The notes: a model not told the origin generated them from the sequence alone. A stretch of DNA of 64,000 nt from Chrysomallon squamiferum (GCA_012295275.1 CM022677.1:8297630-8361629), one strand, 5' to 3'; counted from the stretch's first letter, positions 35,740-47,700 are shown. A program made the numbers and translations.

Positions 35740-36945
35740 GTTAGTGATAACAGACAGGTAAATTGATAGACAGAAGAAAGGTAGATAGATTACTAGAAAG
35801 ATAGATAGATGCAAGGAGGCATGAGTATATATCTGCACATCTGTAAGAACGACGGACTCTGTTGCTTATGTATATGGGATAAATAGATAAATAAATATAT
35901 TTATAGATAGATGACTAGATAGAAAGAGTGTATTTAAATACTTAAAAAGGATGTAAATAGAGAGAGTATATACGTACGTGTATGTGTGCGTGTGTTTTTG
36001 TGTGAGTGCAAGATAGACTGTGGCTATGCATAACTGAGAAGGTGAGATAGATTGATATATAGTTAGACATCGCTTCAGACAGAGATTGATATGTTAGGTA
36101 GACAATGATTAGGTACATATATAGATAGATATATATATACAGCTAAGATAGATAAACGGTATGTGTTTATATGTGTGTTAGAGAGAATGGGTATATAAAT
36201 GTGTGTCAAAGATAGTGTGCTTTTTTGTAGATTTTTGAGAGGTCAGATGATTGATAGAGAGATTAAATATAAATAAATACACGAGTGAATAGATTTATGT
36301 GTACATATATATGTGTGTTACAGAGGGTAGATATAGATGGATGGATGGACACACACACACAAACACATACACGATATAAATTATATATGCAAACAACATA
36401 AATAGATACATAGGTAGATACATAGATACATAGATACATAGATACATAACTGAATTTATGAATAAGAGTATGTTAGATTACAGTTAGATAGCTAGACTGA
36501 GATAGACTGATATGTAGGTGTGGTTATATGTGTTTGTGTGTTACAGAGAGAAAGAACAGGTATTGACATCACTATGAAACAGAGAAGTATGTCCTGTGTG
36601 TGTGATTTTTCAGAGAATGAGAGATAATTATAAAAAATAAATATAGATATAGACAGACAAACAGACAGAGGATAGTGATGAATAAATGGTTAGCTAGACA
36701 GGTAATGGGCACATGTATATGAGTTAAAAAATCATATGATTTCTTCATTAAAGTCTGTTTCTATGTTAGAAAGAGGTGAGCAGGTGCGAGATTAAGCTAC
36801 ACCACAGGTTGACCAATAAAGAGACAGATAGATAGACAAATAGAAATGGATCACGAAATGAAACAAATATATAGATAGACCAATAGATAGATAGAAAAAT
36901 GCAGGTAAGTATGAATGGATGGAGTGTTAGATGGAGGGATGGATG
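35740..36945. repeat. GATA/GACA-rich degenerate tetranucleotide region
   Basis: Long stretches of gata, gaca and gatagata motifs are interspersed with tgtg and catata runs. No exon was recognised. This region is largely absent from the duplicated copy B, which explains the length difference between the two copies. Confidence 0.75.
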
Positions 36946-37619
36946 AACGTTTTGGTGCAAAGAAGAATTGGGAAAATAACAAAAGGATAAAATGCGGGAA
37001 TAATGGACTGAAAGGTTTTCAATTATATAAGCAATTCCTTTTCAGACATTATCACATTCTTAACAGATAAGATCCTCACTGTAGGTCCGTGGATTGAGTG
37101 ATATACTGATGGAGGTTGGCTTAATCTATAAACTGTGTGATGATCAATATGTGGAGTTAGGAGGGAGGCACGACTGGAAGTACCAATAAATTGTTAATGA
37201 GAGATTAGTGATTTCTGGCATTGTTTATGAAGAGAACATTAATCTGGAAATCTAGTCTGTGTTTATCTACACTGAAAGCATAGTCTTCATCTATTGATTA
37301 GAAGGTAAATATGATAAGATAAAAGTGTTTATAATATTTTCTGTTAAATAGCACATTAAACACAGAACCTATAATACTTAATTATACTTAAACATCTGAT
37401 AAAATAAAATAATCCATCTAATTAGAGTAATCTGGAGAGTAACAGACAGAGTAAGAAAGTCAGAGGGAAATATTTATATGTCATGACTTATTCTTAAATA
37501 CATACACTTCTGTCTATACTCTGTTGGCCTGTCTGTACATCTGTATATAGAAAGGGCTTTCAAAGTAATGACACTGTATTCACAATTAGAAAAAAGAAGC
37601 AATACACTATATATAGCTT

Positions 37620-38350
37620 GCAAAGATATATGGAGCGGCTAACCACACGAGATTTCTGTATGAATAAAATCTGATATCATTTCTGAAAAGAGTTTGAACA
37701 CTTCAAAATAATAAATAAATAGTAAAAATTAAAATTCATAAACTATACTTAATTATGTAATAATGTAGATTTTAAAAACAAAATCTCTGCTCAACCTTAT
37801 TGCATGAAAGAGAAAACAACACCACCTTTTAATTTAGTAAAATATTAATCTTTATTTTTTTTTTAAATATATATCCTACATTTCTGAATTATTGTTACTG
37901 TTATGTAAATATAATGTTCATAAATGCAACATTGAGAGGAACAAACTTCTTTAATTTGCTGTCACCACCACTGATCAAGATATAAATGACTGGCATGATT
38001 TACATGTCTATGATGTTTCGTGTTTGAAACGTTTTTTCAACTTTTGTGTTCATCAGTTGTTTTTGCCAGTTCATGCTTTGAGCTGCTTTTCGCTTCAAGT
38101 CAGCTCCAGGTCGTGCTTTTCACGTGGCCCGCTACACACGGGAAGAGGGTGGAGCCCATGGACGTCGGTGTCCTTGCATTGGACGTGAACGATCGGGAAA
38201 ACAAAGAAATCCACCTGTACAAGAAGAAAAGAAAAATGTTTATTTATTACGTAATGTTATCGTTACTTCATTCGCAGTATAGTTGTGTCTAATATGAAAG
38301 TAGGGAATATTTGCGAAAAATAATAATGTTTCAACATATTTTGTTATGAT
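37620..38350. repeat. Tandem duplication with pseudogene exons, copy 1
   Basis: It matches 39390-40165 from ggagcggctaaccacacg through cagctccaggtcgtgc and tattatgata-type sequence. It contains the degraded copy of the terminal exon described at 39950-40033. Confidence 0.85.
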
Positions 38351-38432
38351 ACCTTATACTCAGGATGAATCCATGGGTTGAATGTCTCTGTCGTCGAAGG
38401 GGTCCACGTCCATGGGCTCTTACACGCGGATT
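38140..38432 (-). pseudogene. Pseudogene copy of the DDRDIQPMEV gene
   Basis: The minus strand carries both exons seen at 39950-40312, but with lesions. In the upstream exon (about 38364-38432) the acceptor cag has become ctg, an in-frame TAA replaces the codon for E or F, and one of the two DDRDIQPM repeats is missing (only MDVDPFDDRDIQPMD remains). In the downstream exon (start 38214) a one-base deletion shifts VDFF away from the DRSRPMQGHRRPWAPP frame, although that frame is still legible. It is clearly a decayed paralogue. Confidence 0.65.
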
Positions 38433-39076
38433 CAGAAAAAAATATGTTAAAATACTTTTTATAAACCATTATCTAAATAATCTTAGACTTGAAGAACTGA
38501 TGAAAAGTTGTCTGAGAATGAGATTTATGTTACCGCCATTTTTTAATTTCTTTTATTATTTTAATTTTACTTTTTTTGTTATATAATTCTTATTTTATTT
38601 AGGATTCTGTAGAAAAAATGTTCTGACAAGAGTATGTTACCAACGTAAGTAACAAAAATAAACACAGTTTTCAATTAAATATAACATTAATATAGCATAA
38701 TCTAATTTGAACAAAACACAACGTTCAATGTAAACTAAAATATGTTAATAATATAAAAATTAAACTCACATCAATGTGGACCTCATTATTTGTAGATGAA
38801 ATTCAGTATATAAAGCGAAAAAAAAACAAAGAAACATTATTTTAAGGATATAAAATAGAATTATCCGCTTAATATATTTATAAAAAATGATTTCCTCTGG
38901 CTTAATTATTTCTTTTAACTTACATATTAAAATTCGACTAAGTTCCTCTGATATATAATTCGAAATAATTTTTAAAATATCTTTTGAAATGTTTTAATTT
39001 TTTTAGTTTCTGAAGAATCATAGTAATCCAAGGGTAACTAAAAATGTGTTCCTCAGCTGAAATGTAAATAACTGTC

Positions 39077-39079
<3 letters not shown>

Positions 39080-39145
<66 letters not shown>

Positions 39146-39180
39146 TTAATATTAATAATTATATATATATATATATATAT
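39080..39180. repeat. (TAA)n and (AT)n microsatellites
   Basis: About 65 bp of TAA repeats run into TAATAT and then an AT run. Minus-strand Ile-rich frames over it are artefacts. Confidence 0.95.
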
Positions 39181-39389
39181 TATGACTAAAAATAAATAAT
39201 AAATGAGTATTGAAAAGACTCTTGTATTTAGCATTAATACCAATACCGACTGTTATGTGAAGTGCTAATATAACAGAACAACAATGTCTGGAGGTATCTG
39301 CACATGTAGTCATGGCGCCACCTTGTACAGTTGAGATCTTTAGAATATAAAGTGGAAAATCCCTGGGACCGGTCCTGGGTGTGATCGCT

Positions 39390-40165
39390 AAGATATACGG
39401 AGCGGCTAACCACACGAGATTTCTGTCTTCTCAGCATGAATAAAATCTGATATCATTTCTGAAATGAGTTTGATCACTTCACAATAATAAATAAATAGTA
39501 CAAATTAAAATTTATAAACTATACTTATGTAATAACGTAGATTTTAATAACAAAATCTGTGCTCAACCTGATTAAATGAAAGAGAAAAATAACACCACTT
39601 ATTAATTTAGAAAAATATTAATCTTTACAAATGTAAAAATATATATCGTACATGGGATGAATGTATATATGTATGTATGTATGTATGTATTCTAAAACAT
39701 TTCTGAATTATTGTTACTGTTATGTAAATATATGTTCATAAATGCAACACTGCGAGGAAAAAACTTCTTTAATTTGCTGTCACCACCACTGATCAAGATA
39801 TAAATGACTGGCATGATTTACATGTTTATGATGTTTCGTGTTTGAAACGTTTTTTCAACTTTTGTGTTCGTCAGTTGTTATTTCCAGTTCATGCTTTGAA
39901 CTGCTTTTCGCTTCAAGTCAGCTCCAGGTCGTGCTTTTCACGTGGCCCGCTACACATGGGAAGAGGGTGGAGCCCATGGACGTCGGTGTCCTTGCATTGG
40001 ACGTGAACGATCGGGAGAATCAAAGAAGTCCACCTGTACAAGAAGAAAAGAAAAATGTTTATTTATTATATAATCTTTACTTCATTCGCAATATAGCTGT
40101 GTCTAATATGAAAGTAGAGAATATTTGCGAAAAATAATAATGTTTCAACATATTTTATTATGATA
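39390..40165. repeat. Tandem duplication, copy 2
   Basis: Partner of 37620-38350, about 1.77 kb downstream in the same orientation. Identity is high, with small indels such as the gtatgtatgt tract at 39665-39690 and a ctctcagc insertion near 39428. Confidence 0.85.
39950..40033 (-). CDS. Terminal exon of the DDRDIQPMEV gene
   Basis: On the minus strand an acceptor with a T/C-rich tract (tttcttttcttcttgtacag) starts 27 codons in phase 0, VDFFDSPDRSRPMQG then HRRPWAPPSSHV, and a TAG at 39950-39952. VDFFDSPDRSRPMQG echoes the VDLFDDRDIQPMEV repeat of the upstream exon, which supports joining the two. The intron would be 140 nt (40034-40173) with a gtataa donor. A pseudogene copy lies at 38140-38214 and a third diverged copy at about 41180-41290. 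The product is an acidic/Pro-rich short protein C-terminus of unknown function. Confidence 0.5.
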   Translation of the reverse strand: MDFFDSPDRSRPMQGHRRPWAPPSSHV

Positions 40166-40173
40166 CCTTATAC

Positions 40174-40312
40174 TCCGGTTGTATCCATGGGTTCCCCGAA
40201 TGGCTCAACCTCCATTGGTTGAATGTCTCTGTCGTCGATTGGGTCAACCTCCATTGGTTGAATGTCTCTGTCGTCGAAGAGGTCGACGTCCATGGACTCT
40301 TCGAAACGGATT
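40174..40312 (-). CDS. Acidic repeat exon of the DDRDIQPMEV gene
   Basis: On the minus strand, ttattttcag precedes one split-codon base and 46 codons: IRFEESMDVDLF, then DDRDIQPMEVDPI, DDRDIQPMEVEPF and GEPMDTTG, ending at a gtataa donor in phase 0. A tandem 36- to 45-nt duplication generated the two DDRDIQPMEV units; the paralogous pseudogene has only one. The segment is strongly acidic and probably disordered. If the donor is not used, the frame ends two codons later at TAA, giving a terminal exon instead. No known domain. Exons further upstream (above 40312) were not identified. Confidence 0.5.
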
Positions 40313-41179
40313 CTGAAAATAACAGAACTGTTCAAGTATTTTATAGAAACCATTCACTAAATATTTTTAGACGTGAAGAATTAATAAAATAATAGTTGTT
40401 AGATAATGAGATATGTTTTACACTCCTTTATTCTTTTTAAATAAAAACATTCGAAACACTATATGTAATTGATTGTTGTTGTTATTTTTATGTAAAAATA
40501 AACATATTTTAACAATATAAGAAACAGGAATCATAGCATTAGAGGTTAAAAAGTAGTTCATACACACAGTTTTCAATTATCGTTGATTCTCTAATCTAAA
40601 AATAATATTGCAGAACCTCACTGTGAATAAAACAATATGTCCAGTTTGGACTTAAATATTTTAATAATATAAAAATTAAACCTACACAAATGTAACCTTT
40701 ATCACATTGAGATGCAATTCAATATACAAAGTAAAAAAAACGAAGGAAAGTAGAGTCAGAACTAACTCGAATGCGTTAATCTTCAATATCGCCAACTGTA
40801 TCTATGTAAACAAACCATTGATGACGTCATAGACCCGAACGTAAAAACGAAGTTAGCCGAATATTAATTTTTATTTTCAACTCCGATCGATGTATAAATT
40901 CTAATTTGTAAGCACGAAATCTTCAGTGATTTAAATCTTATTATAATTTATTTTTTAACGATTGTCATCAATAATTATTTATTTATTTTCGAAGTAATTC
41001 ATGTTATTTTAGATATGTCTACCGCAAAGATCTGAAACAGAAACAAAACCAAGAACCGAGATGTCAGATTATTGTAATAAATTAATCTAAATTTCAATGA
41101 TTATATTTACTGATCACCATATTCACATTCTTCACGTTTATGATGTTTTTATCAGTTTGTGGTTTGAGCTGTCAACTGT

Positions 41180-41290
41180 CATGCCGTGCTTGTTGGACCA
41201 CTACACACGGGAAGACGGTTTTGCCCATGGACACCCATGGAGGTGACCCCTCCGTAGGCAGAAAGAAATCTACATCTACAAGAAGAAAGA
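41180..41290 (-). pseudogene. Third copy of the VDFF terminal exon
   Basis: The minus strand has cttcttgtag followed by VDFFLPTEGSPPWVSMGK and TVFPCVVVQQARHDS with a stop. The position, the acceptor tract and the distal nucleotide text (cttcccgtgtgtag) match the exons at 38.1 and 39.95 kb, but the protein beyond VDFF has diverged and no matching upstream acidic exon was found. It is probably a decayed or diverged family member. Confidence 0.4.
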
Positions 41291-43499
41291 AAATGTTTAC
41301 TTACTTATAATAACACTCAACTTCAGTACTGCCATCGCTATTTATGTTACATGTCTTATGTTGTAAACAGAGGCGCAGCTATAATGTTATGTATTGATAA
41401 CACAGTTTATTGAAAAATACAAGTGTTATTTTTGAATTTACAATATATAAATAAATAAATAAATAATAAGCTTAATTTTTCATTAATTGTATAACTACCT
41501 AAGAAGTTGAATAATGAATCAACTTTTAAAGATGCCTATGAAAAAAAATGAATGTCTTCCACATTCTTCTTCTTCTTCTTCTTCTTCTAATTATTATTAT
41601 TATTATTTGTTAAGATAGTAGGGTTGCAATTTAGAGGTGAGAGACTAGTTTAAAATGTTTTAACTTCACCATATTATTGACATTTACAAGTGTATCTTTC
41701 GTAAATACTTGAAACTTTAATACAGATTCTTATTATTAAAAATAAAGTAAAACACAAATTAATTAACTTACTTAAGAATATAAATAAATAAATAAATAAA
41801 TAAAGATCCTTCAGTATTTTCAGAATACACAGAACCTCGGCCAGTGAGATAAAATATCATCGCTGCTTTATTATCAATATTTTCTGCAGTGTTTATAACA
41901 AAATTACTGAAGTTATAATTACAGCTACACCTGCACTTACCTCTACAGTCTGAGAGGTAGATAGGTAGGTGGATAGATTATACAGACAGACAGACAGACA
42001 GAGATATAGACAGTCCGACAAACATATTGATAGATAGATGGATAGACAGACCGACAGAGATATTAAAATGACCTATAAAAGAAAAGATGTTAAAAGCGAG
42101 GTTAATATTTTAACGCATATACAAACATTTTCTTACAAGTTCATTTGCTATGAAATGAAAAATCTCTATCTATCTCTATATCCATCCCTAGATATCTTAA
42201 GTGTATCTATATATCTATTATTTAACTACATACAATCAACTTATGTTGTTATGTATATAACCAGATTCTTTCTTTTGTATGTGTGTGTGTGTCTGTATAT
42301 CTATCTATTGATAATTGTTTCTTCTTTTTTTCAATAAGAATATCTGAAATAACGAGATTAACGATAAAAATACGAACAATAACTACAATAATACTACTTA
42401 AAATGATAAATAAAATAATAATTAAGAACGAATACTGAAACAAGTGAAAAAGAAAATGAAAATATTTCAGGCCTATAGTTATTATAAAGAAACAGTTATA
42501 TTAAATAGAAATTAAAAATAGGTTTAAATAAAATGATTTTAGTGAATTCAGTAAATTTGAGTGGATATACTTCTGATGTCACTAATAATCTTTCGTCTCT
42601 TCATTTGTTGAAAAAAAGAGATATATTTCTATGTGATTTCTTTTTGTTGTTTTGTTCTTTTTTTAAATTTTACTTGACACTCAGTCTTTTTTGTATATTC
42701 TCCAACGTGTTAACTAGAGTTATTTCCCGTAGACCACAAACTTCTGAAATAGATTACTCAATATATGCGATGCGACGGTAAATTAGATTTGCTGCTTTTT
42801 GATGAAAATAACTAATTGTGTTTAATGTTTTTAACAGACAGCACCAGCTTAATAACATGCCTTATGTTTTCTTTGTCTTTTAAATAACCAGTTTCCATTA
42901 GTTTTGGTTTATTTAATGTGTTATTATTATTTATTGAATTATTGTAAAATGCTTATTTTGTTTAATGTTTTTATTCAAGTTAATTTATTTCTTTTCGATT
43001 TGTCTCTTTAAAAACAATAAATTTATTTACAAATTATCTGTATGATATTTTTGGTATATTTGCGCATATACAATACACCATATTTAGGACAATTTTTGAA
43101 AGCTATTTAATAATAAAACTTAAAAAGTAATAAAAGCAAAGTCAGACCGTCAAAATACTTCCAGAATTTCACCGATTTATTGGTACAAACTAAACCTGAA
43201 TCTTCGTTTCTATTGGCGAACATTGCCAACTGGAAAAGTTAATACAGTAATCTTATTATAAATTATAATTTCAGTTTATTATGCACTCACTTGTATAAAC
43301 ATAACCCAGTTTGAAAAGTTTGATCAAGTTGAAAAAGTACTTAGAAAAGGTCATGGTTTGGTAATATATTACCTTTATCAGCGGAAATCTAATTTACAAA
43401 TCATAAAAAAGTTAAGAAAATAGACGTAAAACAGTTGAAATTGGAAACTCGATCAGACGGTTTCCGAGAGCTCACGGAAACGTCCGATCGAAATCCAAG

Positions 43500-43682
43500 A
43501 TGGCAACGTCGAACGCCGATCAGTGTTTACAAACTTTTAAACATCCAATCAAGTCTATATGGATTATTAAAAGTAATTTGGGAAATACATCATATAACTT
43601 ATACCGTTTATACATTAGATGTCTATTATTGAGTAGTAATTGCTGCAAAGTTCGAAATAATTTTTTTTTTTTTTCTTTGTAA
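43500..43682 (+). pseudogene. Degraded copy of the MAATNADQ first exon
   Basis: This lies in segmental copy B. It keeps the start context (gaaatccaagATGG) and MATSNADQCLQTFKHP, but the splice donor of copy A (gtatgt) reads atacat, and the frame runs into a T-rich tract with no domain. It is therefore probably non-functional. Confidence 0.5.
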
Positions 43683-43784
43683 CTTTGACCGTCATACTAT
43701 CTCGTACCCATTTCGTACTAGATTTATTTTTGCAGATATTATTTCGAAACATCCAGAAATAGAAAATAATAATAATAAAATAAA

Positions 43785-43790
43785 TAAATA

Positions 43791-43847
<57 letters not shown>

Positions 43848-43848
43848 T
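43785..43848. repeat. (TAA)n microsatellite, ~64 bp
   Basis: A TAA trinucleotide run preceded by TAAA units. Confidence 0.95.
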
Positions 43849-44539
43849 TTCAGTGAGGCTGGTGGGTGAATATTCTCATTTCACCATGACTTGGACACGT
43901 TACTCTGCTAAAACTCCACAGTGGACAGTGCTGGGTACGTTGTTGTAAAACAATACTTGAAACCATTATATCTTTTATTTTAATATTTATTCATTTTCAA
44001 TACATTATAGGTGGTATTTAATTGCTCTGTGAATGAATACATTTATTATAATGCTTGTCACATTATAGGTTAATAGTCGTCATATATTATTACTATAAGA
44101 TACAAAGATGTCTGTAACAGTTTGTGTTAAAGAGCACATTAATCATAGAACCTGTAATACTTAATTATCAATTAATATCTGGTAAAATGAAATAATCCAA
44201 CTAATTAGAGTAATCTGGGGAGTGACACAGAGAGTAAGAAAGCCAGAGGGAAATATTTATATGTCATAACTTATTCTTAAGTACATACACTTCTGTCTAT
44301 ACTCTGTTGGTCTGTCTGTCTGTCTGTATATAGAAAGGGCTTTCAAAGCAATAGCACTGTATTCAAAATTAGAAAAAATAGCAATACCCTATGTAGGTAA
44401 ATCTATTTATCATAATCTAACAATCTGTCTATCTCTCTAACCAATTAAATGTTATATTAATGTACTAATTAGCCATTCCCTTTGGAAATGTTGCCACCCA
44501 TACACCATGGTGAGGTTCAGTACACGTAGGGGATGTTAG

Positions 44540-45150
44540 TAATGGTTAGTATTTGTTAAATTTAGAACTTGGTTAATAGTTAGTATTTGTTAAATGCTAG
44601 TATTTGCTTAATGGTTAGTATTTGGTTAATGTTTACAATTTTGTTAATGGTTAGTATTTGTTAAAAATTAGTATTTGGTTAATGGTTAGTATTTGTTAAA
44701 TGTTAGTATTTGGTTAATCGTTAATATTTTCTTAATGGTTAGTATTTGTTAAACATTAGTATTTGGTTAATGGTTACTATTTTGTTAATGGTTAGTATTT
44801 GTTAAATGTCAGTATTTGGTTAATAGAATTTGTTTTAAATGTAAAATAATATGTGTGTATGTGAATGTGTGTGTGTTGATGTGTGTGTTTGTGTTTATAC
44901 ACATATTCAGATAAGTATGTGGTAATTATTAGTAATTGTAACTAATTGGTTAAGGTTAGTATTTGCTAAATGTTAGTATGTTTGTGTGTGAGTGTATATA
45001 TGTTTGTATATATGTTAGTGTAGGTCTGTGTGTGTTCTGTCTGTATGGATATTCGTATGTGTCTGTATGGATGTATGTGTGTGTCTCTATATAAAGTTTA
45101 CTACCTGGTTAATGGTTAGTATTCATGTTAATTGTTAGTATTTTGGTTGC
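44540..45150. repeat. 17- to 33-bp minisatellite (ggttagtatttgttaa)
   Basis: Alternating gttagtatttgttaaat and ttagtatttggttaatg units run densely from 44545 to 44825. Scattered copies continue to about 45140, separated by TG-rich sequence. No coding content. Confidence 0.88.
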
Positions 45151-45473
45151 ATGTTAGTACTTATTAATTAAAAAAACAATACAAACCTGAGCCCACCTCT
45201 CAAGGGTTATGGAGCTGCAAGGAGCATAACCAGCTTCACGTCAACATCATCAACACAATCTCCTATAGCACTGATATGCTGGAGCAAAAGGGACAGAATG
45301 TTATTATCACTGCAGATATTACCAACTTCAAATAAATATTTTACAAATAAATGTCTGTCTCTATTACTGTTATCATCATGTTACTATCATCATCATAAAA
45401 TAAAAAAATGACAGAAGGATGCCAGCTGAAGTTAAAGCAATACACCTACAGTAACGTTGTAAGGTTTCTAATA

Positions 45474-45914
45474 TTACGCATATCCTAGTAAACGACCTAT
45501 CAGAAGACAAAATTCGATTAGAACAAATAAGATTTTCCACAACAGAGAAGTAAATATACGACTAATAAAGGTAAATATACGACCGATATACGTAAATATA
45601 CGTCTGATGGGTCCAGCTGGAGAATGTCGTCTGACTCTTCTGACCCTTTTGACTCTGAGAGGTGGCAATGTGTACATCTCGCAGTTTCCATCTCTTAAGT
45701 TGTACACGATGGCGGTGAATCTTGCAGAGCAAACTGGACAATTTCTTCTGCTTCTAGACCACCTCTCCAAACAGCTGAAACAAAATTCATGTAAACACGA
45801 GTCTGCATGACATTTATCTAAAAATGCTTCTGAACACAAAGAACAAGTAGGTGACTTATCTGATTCAGGCTGTTGTGTTGATTCAGCAGTGCTGGGTGAT
45901 GGTGATGTTGACAT
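45474..45914 (-). CDS. Topors-like RING finger protein, 146 aa
   Basis: A C3HC4 RING lies near the N-terminus: C24, C27, C40, H42, C45, C48, C59 and C62 (CSLCSEAF, CLHEFCFSCLERW, NCPVCSARF), followed by IVYNLRDGNCEMYTLPP. That order and the sequence after the RING resemble Topors-type E3 ubiquitin/SUMO ligases, as recalled; such proteins are nuclear and far longer. A basic stretch (RVKRVRRVRRH, residues 87-97) leads to a hydrophobic C-terminus with a repeated RIFTYIG/RIFTFIS/RIFTSLL motif and a possible membrane segment (LLWKILFVLIEFCLLIG). The start chosen is the first Met (MSTSPSPST) after an upstream in-frame stop; the frame continues upstream beyond it (see 45915-46158). An E3 role is inferred from the RING only. 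Confidence 0.7.
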   Translation of the reverse strand: MSTSPSPSTAESTQQPESDKSPTCSLCSEAFLDKCHADSCLHEFCFSCLERWSRSRRNCPVCSARFTAIVYNLRDGNCEMYTLPPLRVKRVRRVRRHSPAGPIRRIFTYIGRIFTFISRIFTSLLWKILFVLIEFCLLIGRLLGYA

Positions 45915-46158
45915 TCCTGGTCTTTCTCCACATACTGCTTTTACAGGGTCACGTTCGGAAATCTTTCGCCCTTTCGGACGCTTTTCCGGGCACCCATCAT
46001 CCTGTGCTTTCCGTTTCCGAGATGTTGATGTCCCTGGTCCTGTACGTGTTGTTTATCCATGCTCACGTTCGGAAAGCTTTCGCCCTTTTGGAGGCTTCTC
46101 AGGGCACCCATCATCCTGTGCTTTTCGTTTCTGTGCTTTTCCCATTTCGTATTGATAA
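45915..46158 (-). pseudogene. Upstream extension of the RING gene with tandem NLS-like repeat and one stop
   Basis: On the minus strand a strong acceptor (ttttctcctacaatgttactgcag) opens a frame at 46158 that is continuous with the RING frame except for one TAA at 46053-46055. It contains two ~115-bp tandem copies, each coding KRKAQDDGCPEK then PKGRKxSER, a bipartite-NLS-like motif. The codon that is TAA in the upstream copy is AAA in the downstream copy, so the stop looks like a single A-to-T change. Either the protein starts at Met 45914, or the gene has lost its N-terminal exon by this mutation, or the assembled base is wrong. Confidence 0.5.
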
Positions 46159-46349
46159 CTGCAGTAACATTGTAGGAGAAAAGAAAATTATATATAATCC
46201 AAAAATATCTACTAATTTTATTTCTGTTGTTAGAACTATATCTATTTTTATTTTATTTTTTATGGCAGTAAACTTTTTTACTTATACGTTTTATCTGTTT
46301 GTTTCACTAACGTTAATCTTCGCACAAGGATTTTACAACCAGGGCTAAT

Positions 46350-47700
46350 GTTCACATAATGAACATATAGCTTGGAACTTTGCATGAATTTATTACATAA
46401 TGTCAGTTTCGCATCTAAAATGACAGGTGTACAGGGTTTAAATTGTTTGTGGATGGTGATTTTAAAAATTCATTCAAAATAAATTAAAATATATTGTCAA
46501 ACACACACACACACACACACACACATATTTAAGGTTTATATGTGATGTGATTTCATAACATGAAATTTATTATTTTATTTATTTATTTTTATTTTATTTT
46601 ATTTGTTGCTGTTTTATTGTGTCATAGCTTTTAAAACTTATATTTTTATTTCAGTTATTGTTATTATCAGTGTTACTTTTTCTTTATCTATATTATTGTT
46701 CTTGTTGCTTTTTGTCGTTGGAGGAGTTGTTAGGTACTGAAAAGTGATTTTCAGTTTAGGAAATACAAGGTTGACTAAGTTATAGCTAACTTTTTATCCT
46801 GATTTCAGAAACAAAATATTTAAAATTGTCATTCAAATTGTTCCAAAGTTTTTGTTTTTTTAATATTGCCATTTTGAAGAAATCTTTTTATAGGCTTGTT
46901 TCATAATATGTCAACTGTGTCTTCCAAACTCTGCTAAGAATATTTACATACAAAGTTGGCAAAATCATTCATTTGATATTAATATATATATATATATATA
47001 TATATATCTTTGAAAATTCATAACTTCATTCTATTATAAATATAATTATGTTGTTTATTTTTTGTTTGGTTCTTGTTTTTGTTTTTTTAATTAATAACCG
47101 ATACACACTTGCAGAAACATAATCAAAGATACTTATGATATTGTGATTATTTTTGTAACATTCGTGAAATAAACATAACGATAAAGATACAAGCACGCAC
47201 ACACAAACACACACACGCACACACACACATATATATTAGATTAAGAGGTCATACAATCAGATACATAGAGAAATGCAAAAATCTATTTTAAATAATCAGC
47301 TTATTTTGTAATTTGTCTTTTTTCCTCTTTTTCCTTACATTATTTTATTGTGTTTGTTTGTCAGTTTATTTTGTTTCATTTAATCACAAACACACAACAC
47401 AACTGGTAATTTTGATACCAGATAAATCTCTTTGCCTCTGTTCACATAGAGTTACTACATTTACAAACAAAAATAAAATCACATAATTGACTTAGTTATA
47501 TAATTTCTGACACAGGCTCAGGATTCCTTATAATTATAAAATGTTTTGCTTTACGTATTCCTGGATAAGAAAGCATAATCCATGTATTTGAAATTGTAAC
47601 AATAAAAATAGATGTAAATAAATAAATACTAAATTTACCTGAACTTACTGCTTCGTCTGGGATAAAAATAACAGTTTGAAATTTTCTATGTTTTTTTTTA
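46350..47700. other. AT-rich stretch with microsatellites, no gene seen
   Basis: It includes a CA run at 46502-46525, an AT run at 46982-47006 and a CA-rich block at 47190-47230. No splice-bounded coding frame was recognised. Confidence 0.55.

Larger units (their letters stand above)
32700..37615. repeat. Segmental duplication, copy A
   Basis: Blocks here recur in the same order and orientation at 41320-44395: 32720-33060 with 41330-41650, 33635-34300 with 41805-42440, 34830-35540 with 42650-43660, and 37330-37610 with 44125-44395. The offset falls from about 8.6 to 6.8 kb because copy A contains extra GATA-rich sequence (35740-36940). Divergence is substantial, so the duplication is not recent. 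Confidence 0.8.
41320..44395. repeat. Segmental duplication, copy B
   Basis: This is the shorter partner of 32700-37615. Diagnostic shared text includes tttgctgctttt followed by gatgaaaataac near 42785 (34975 in copy A), gatcgaaatccaagatggca near 43487 (35358 in A) and agagggaaatatttatatg near 44245 (37460 in A). The first-exon-like segment of copy A is degraded here. Confidence 0.8.

Noticed and set aside
38020-38292. Plus-strand frames MFETFFQLLCSSVV (also at 39838-40137)
   Set aside because: They are conserved between the tandem copies only because the DNA is duplicated; the minus strand has a better exon structure with splice sites and lesions that explain the pseudogene.
45889-46155. 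Plus-strand frame with repeated RSEIFRPFGRFSGHPSS
   Set aside because: It is antisense to the duplicated NLS-like segment of the RING gene.
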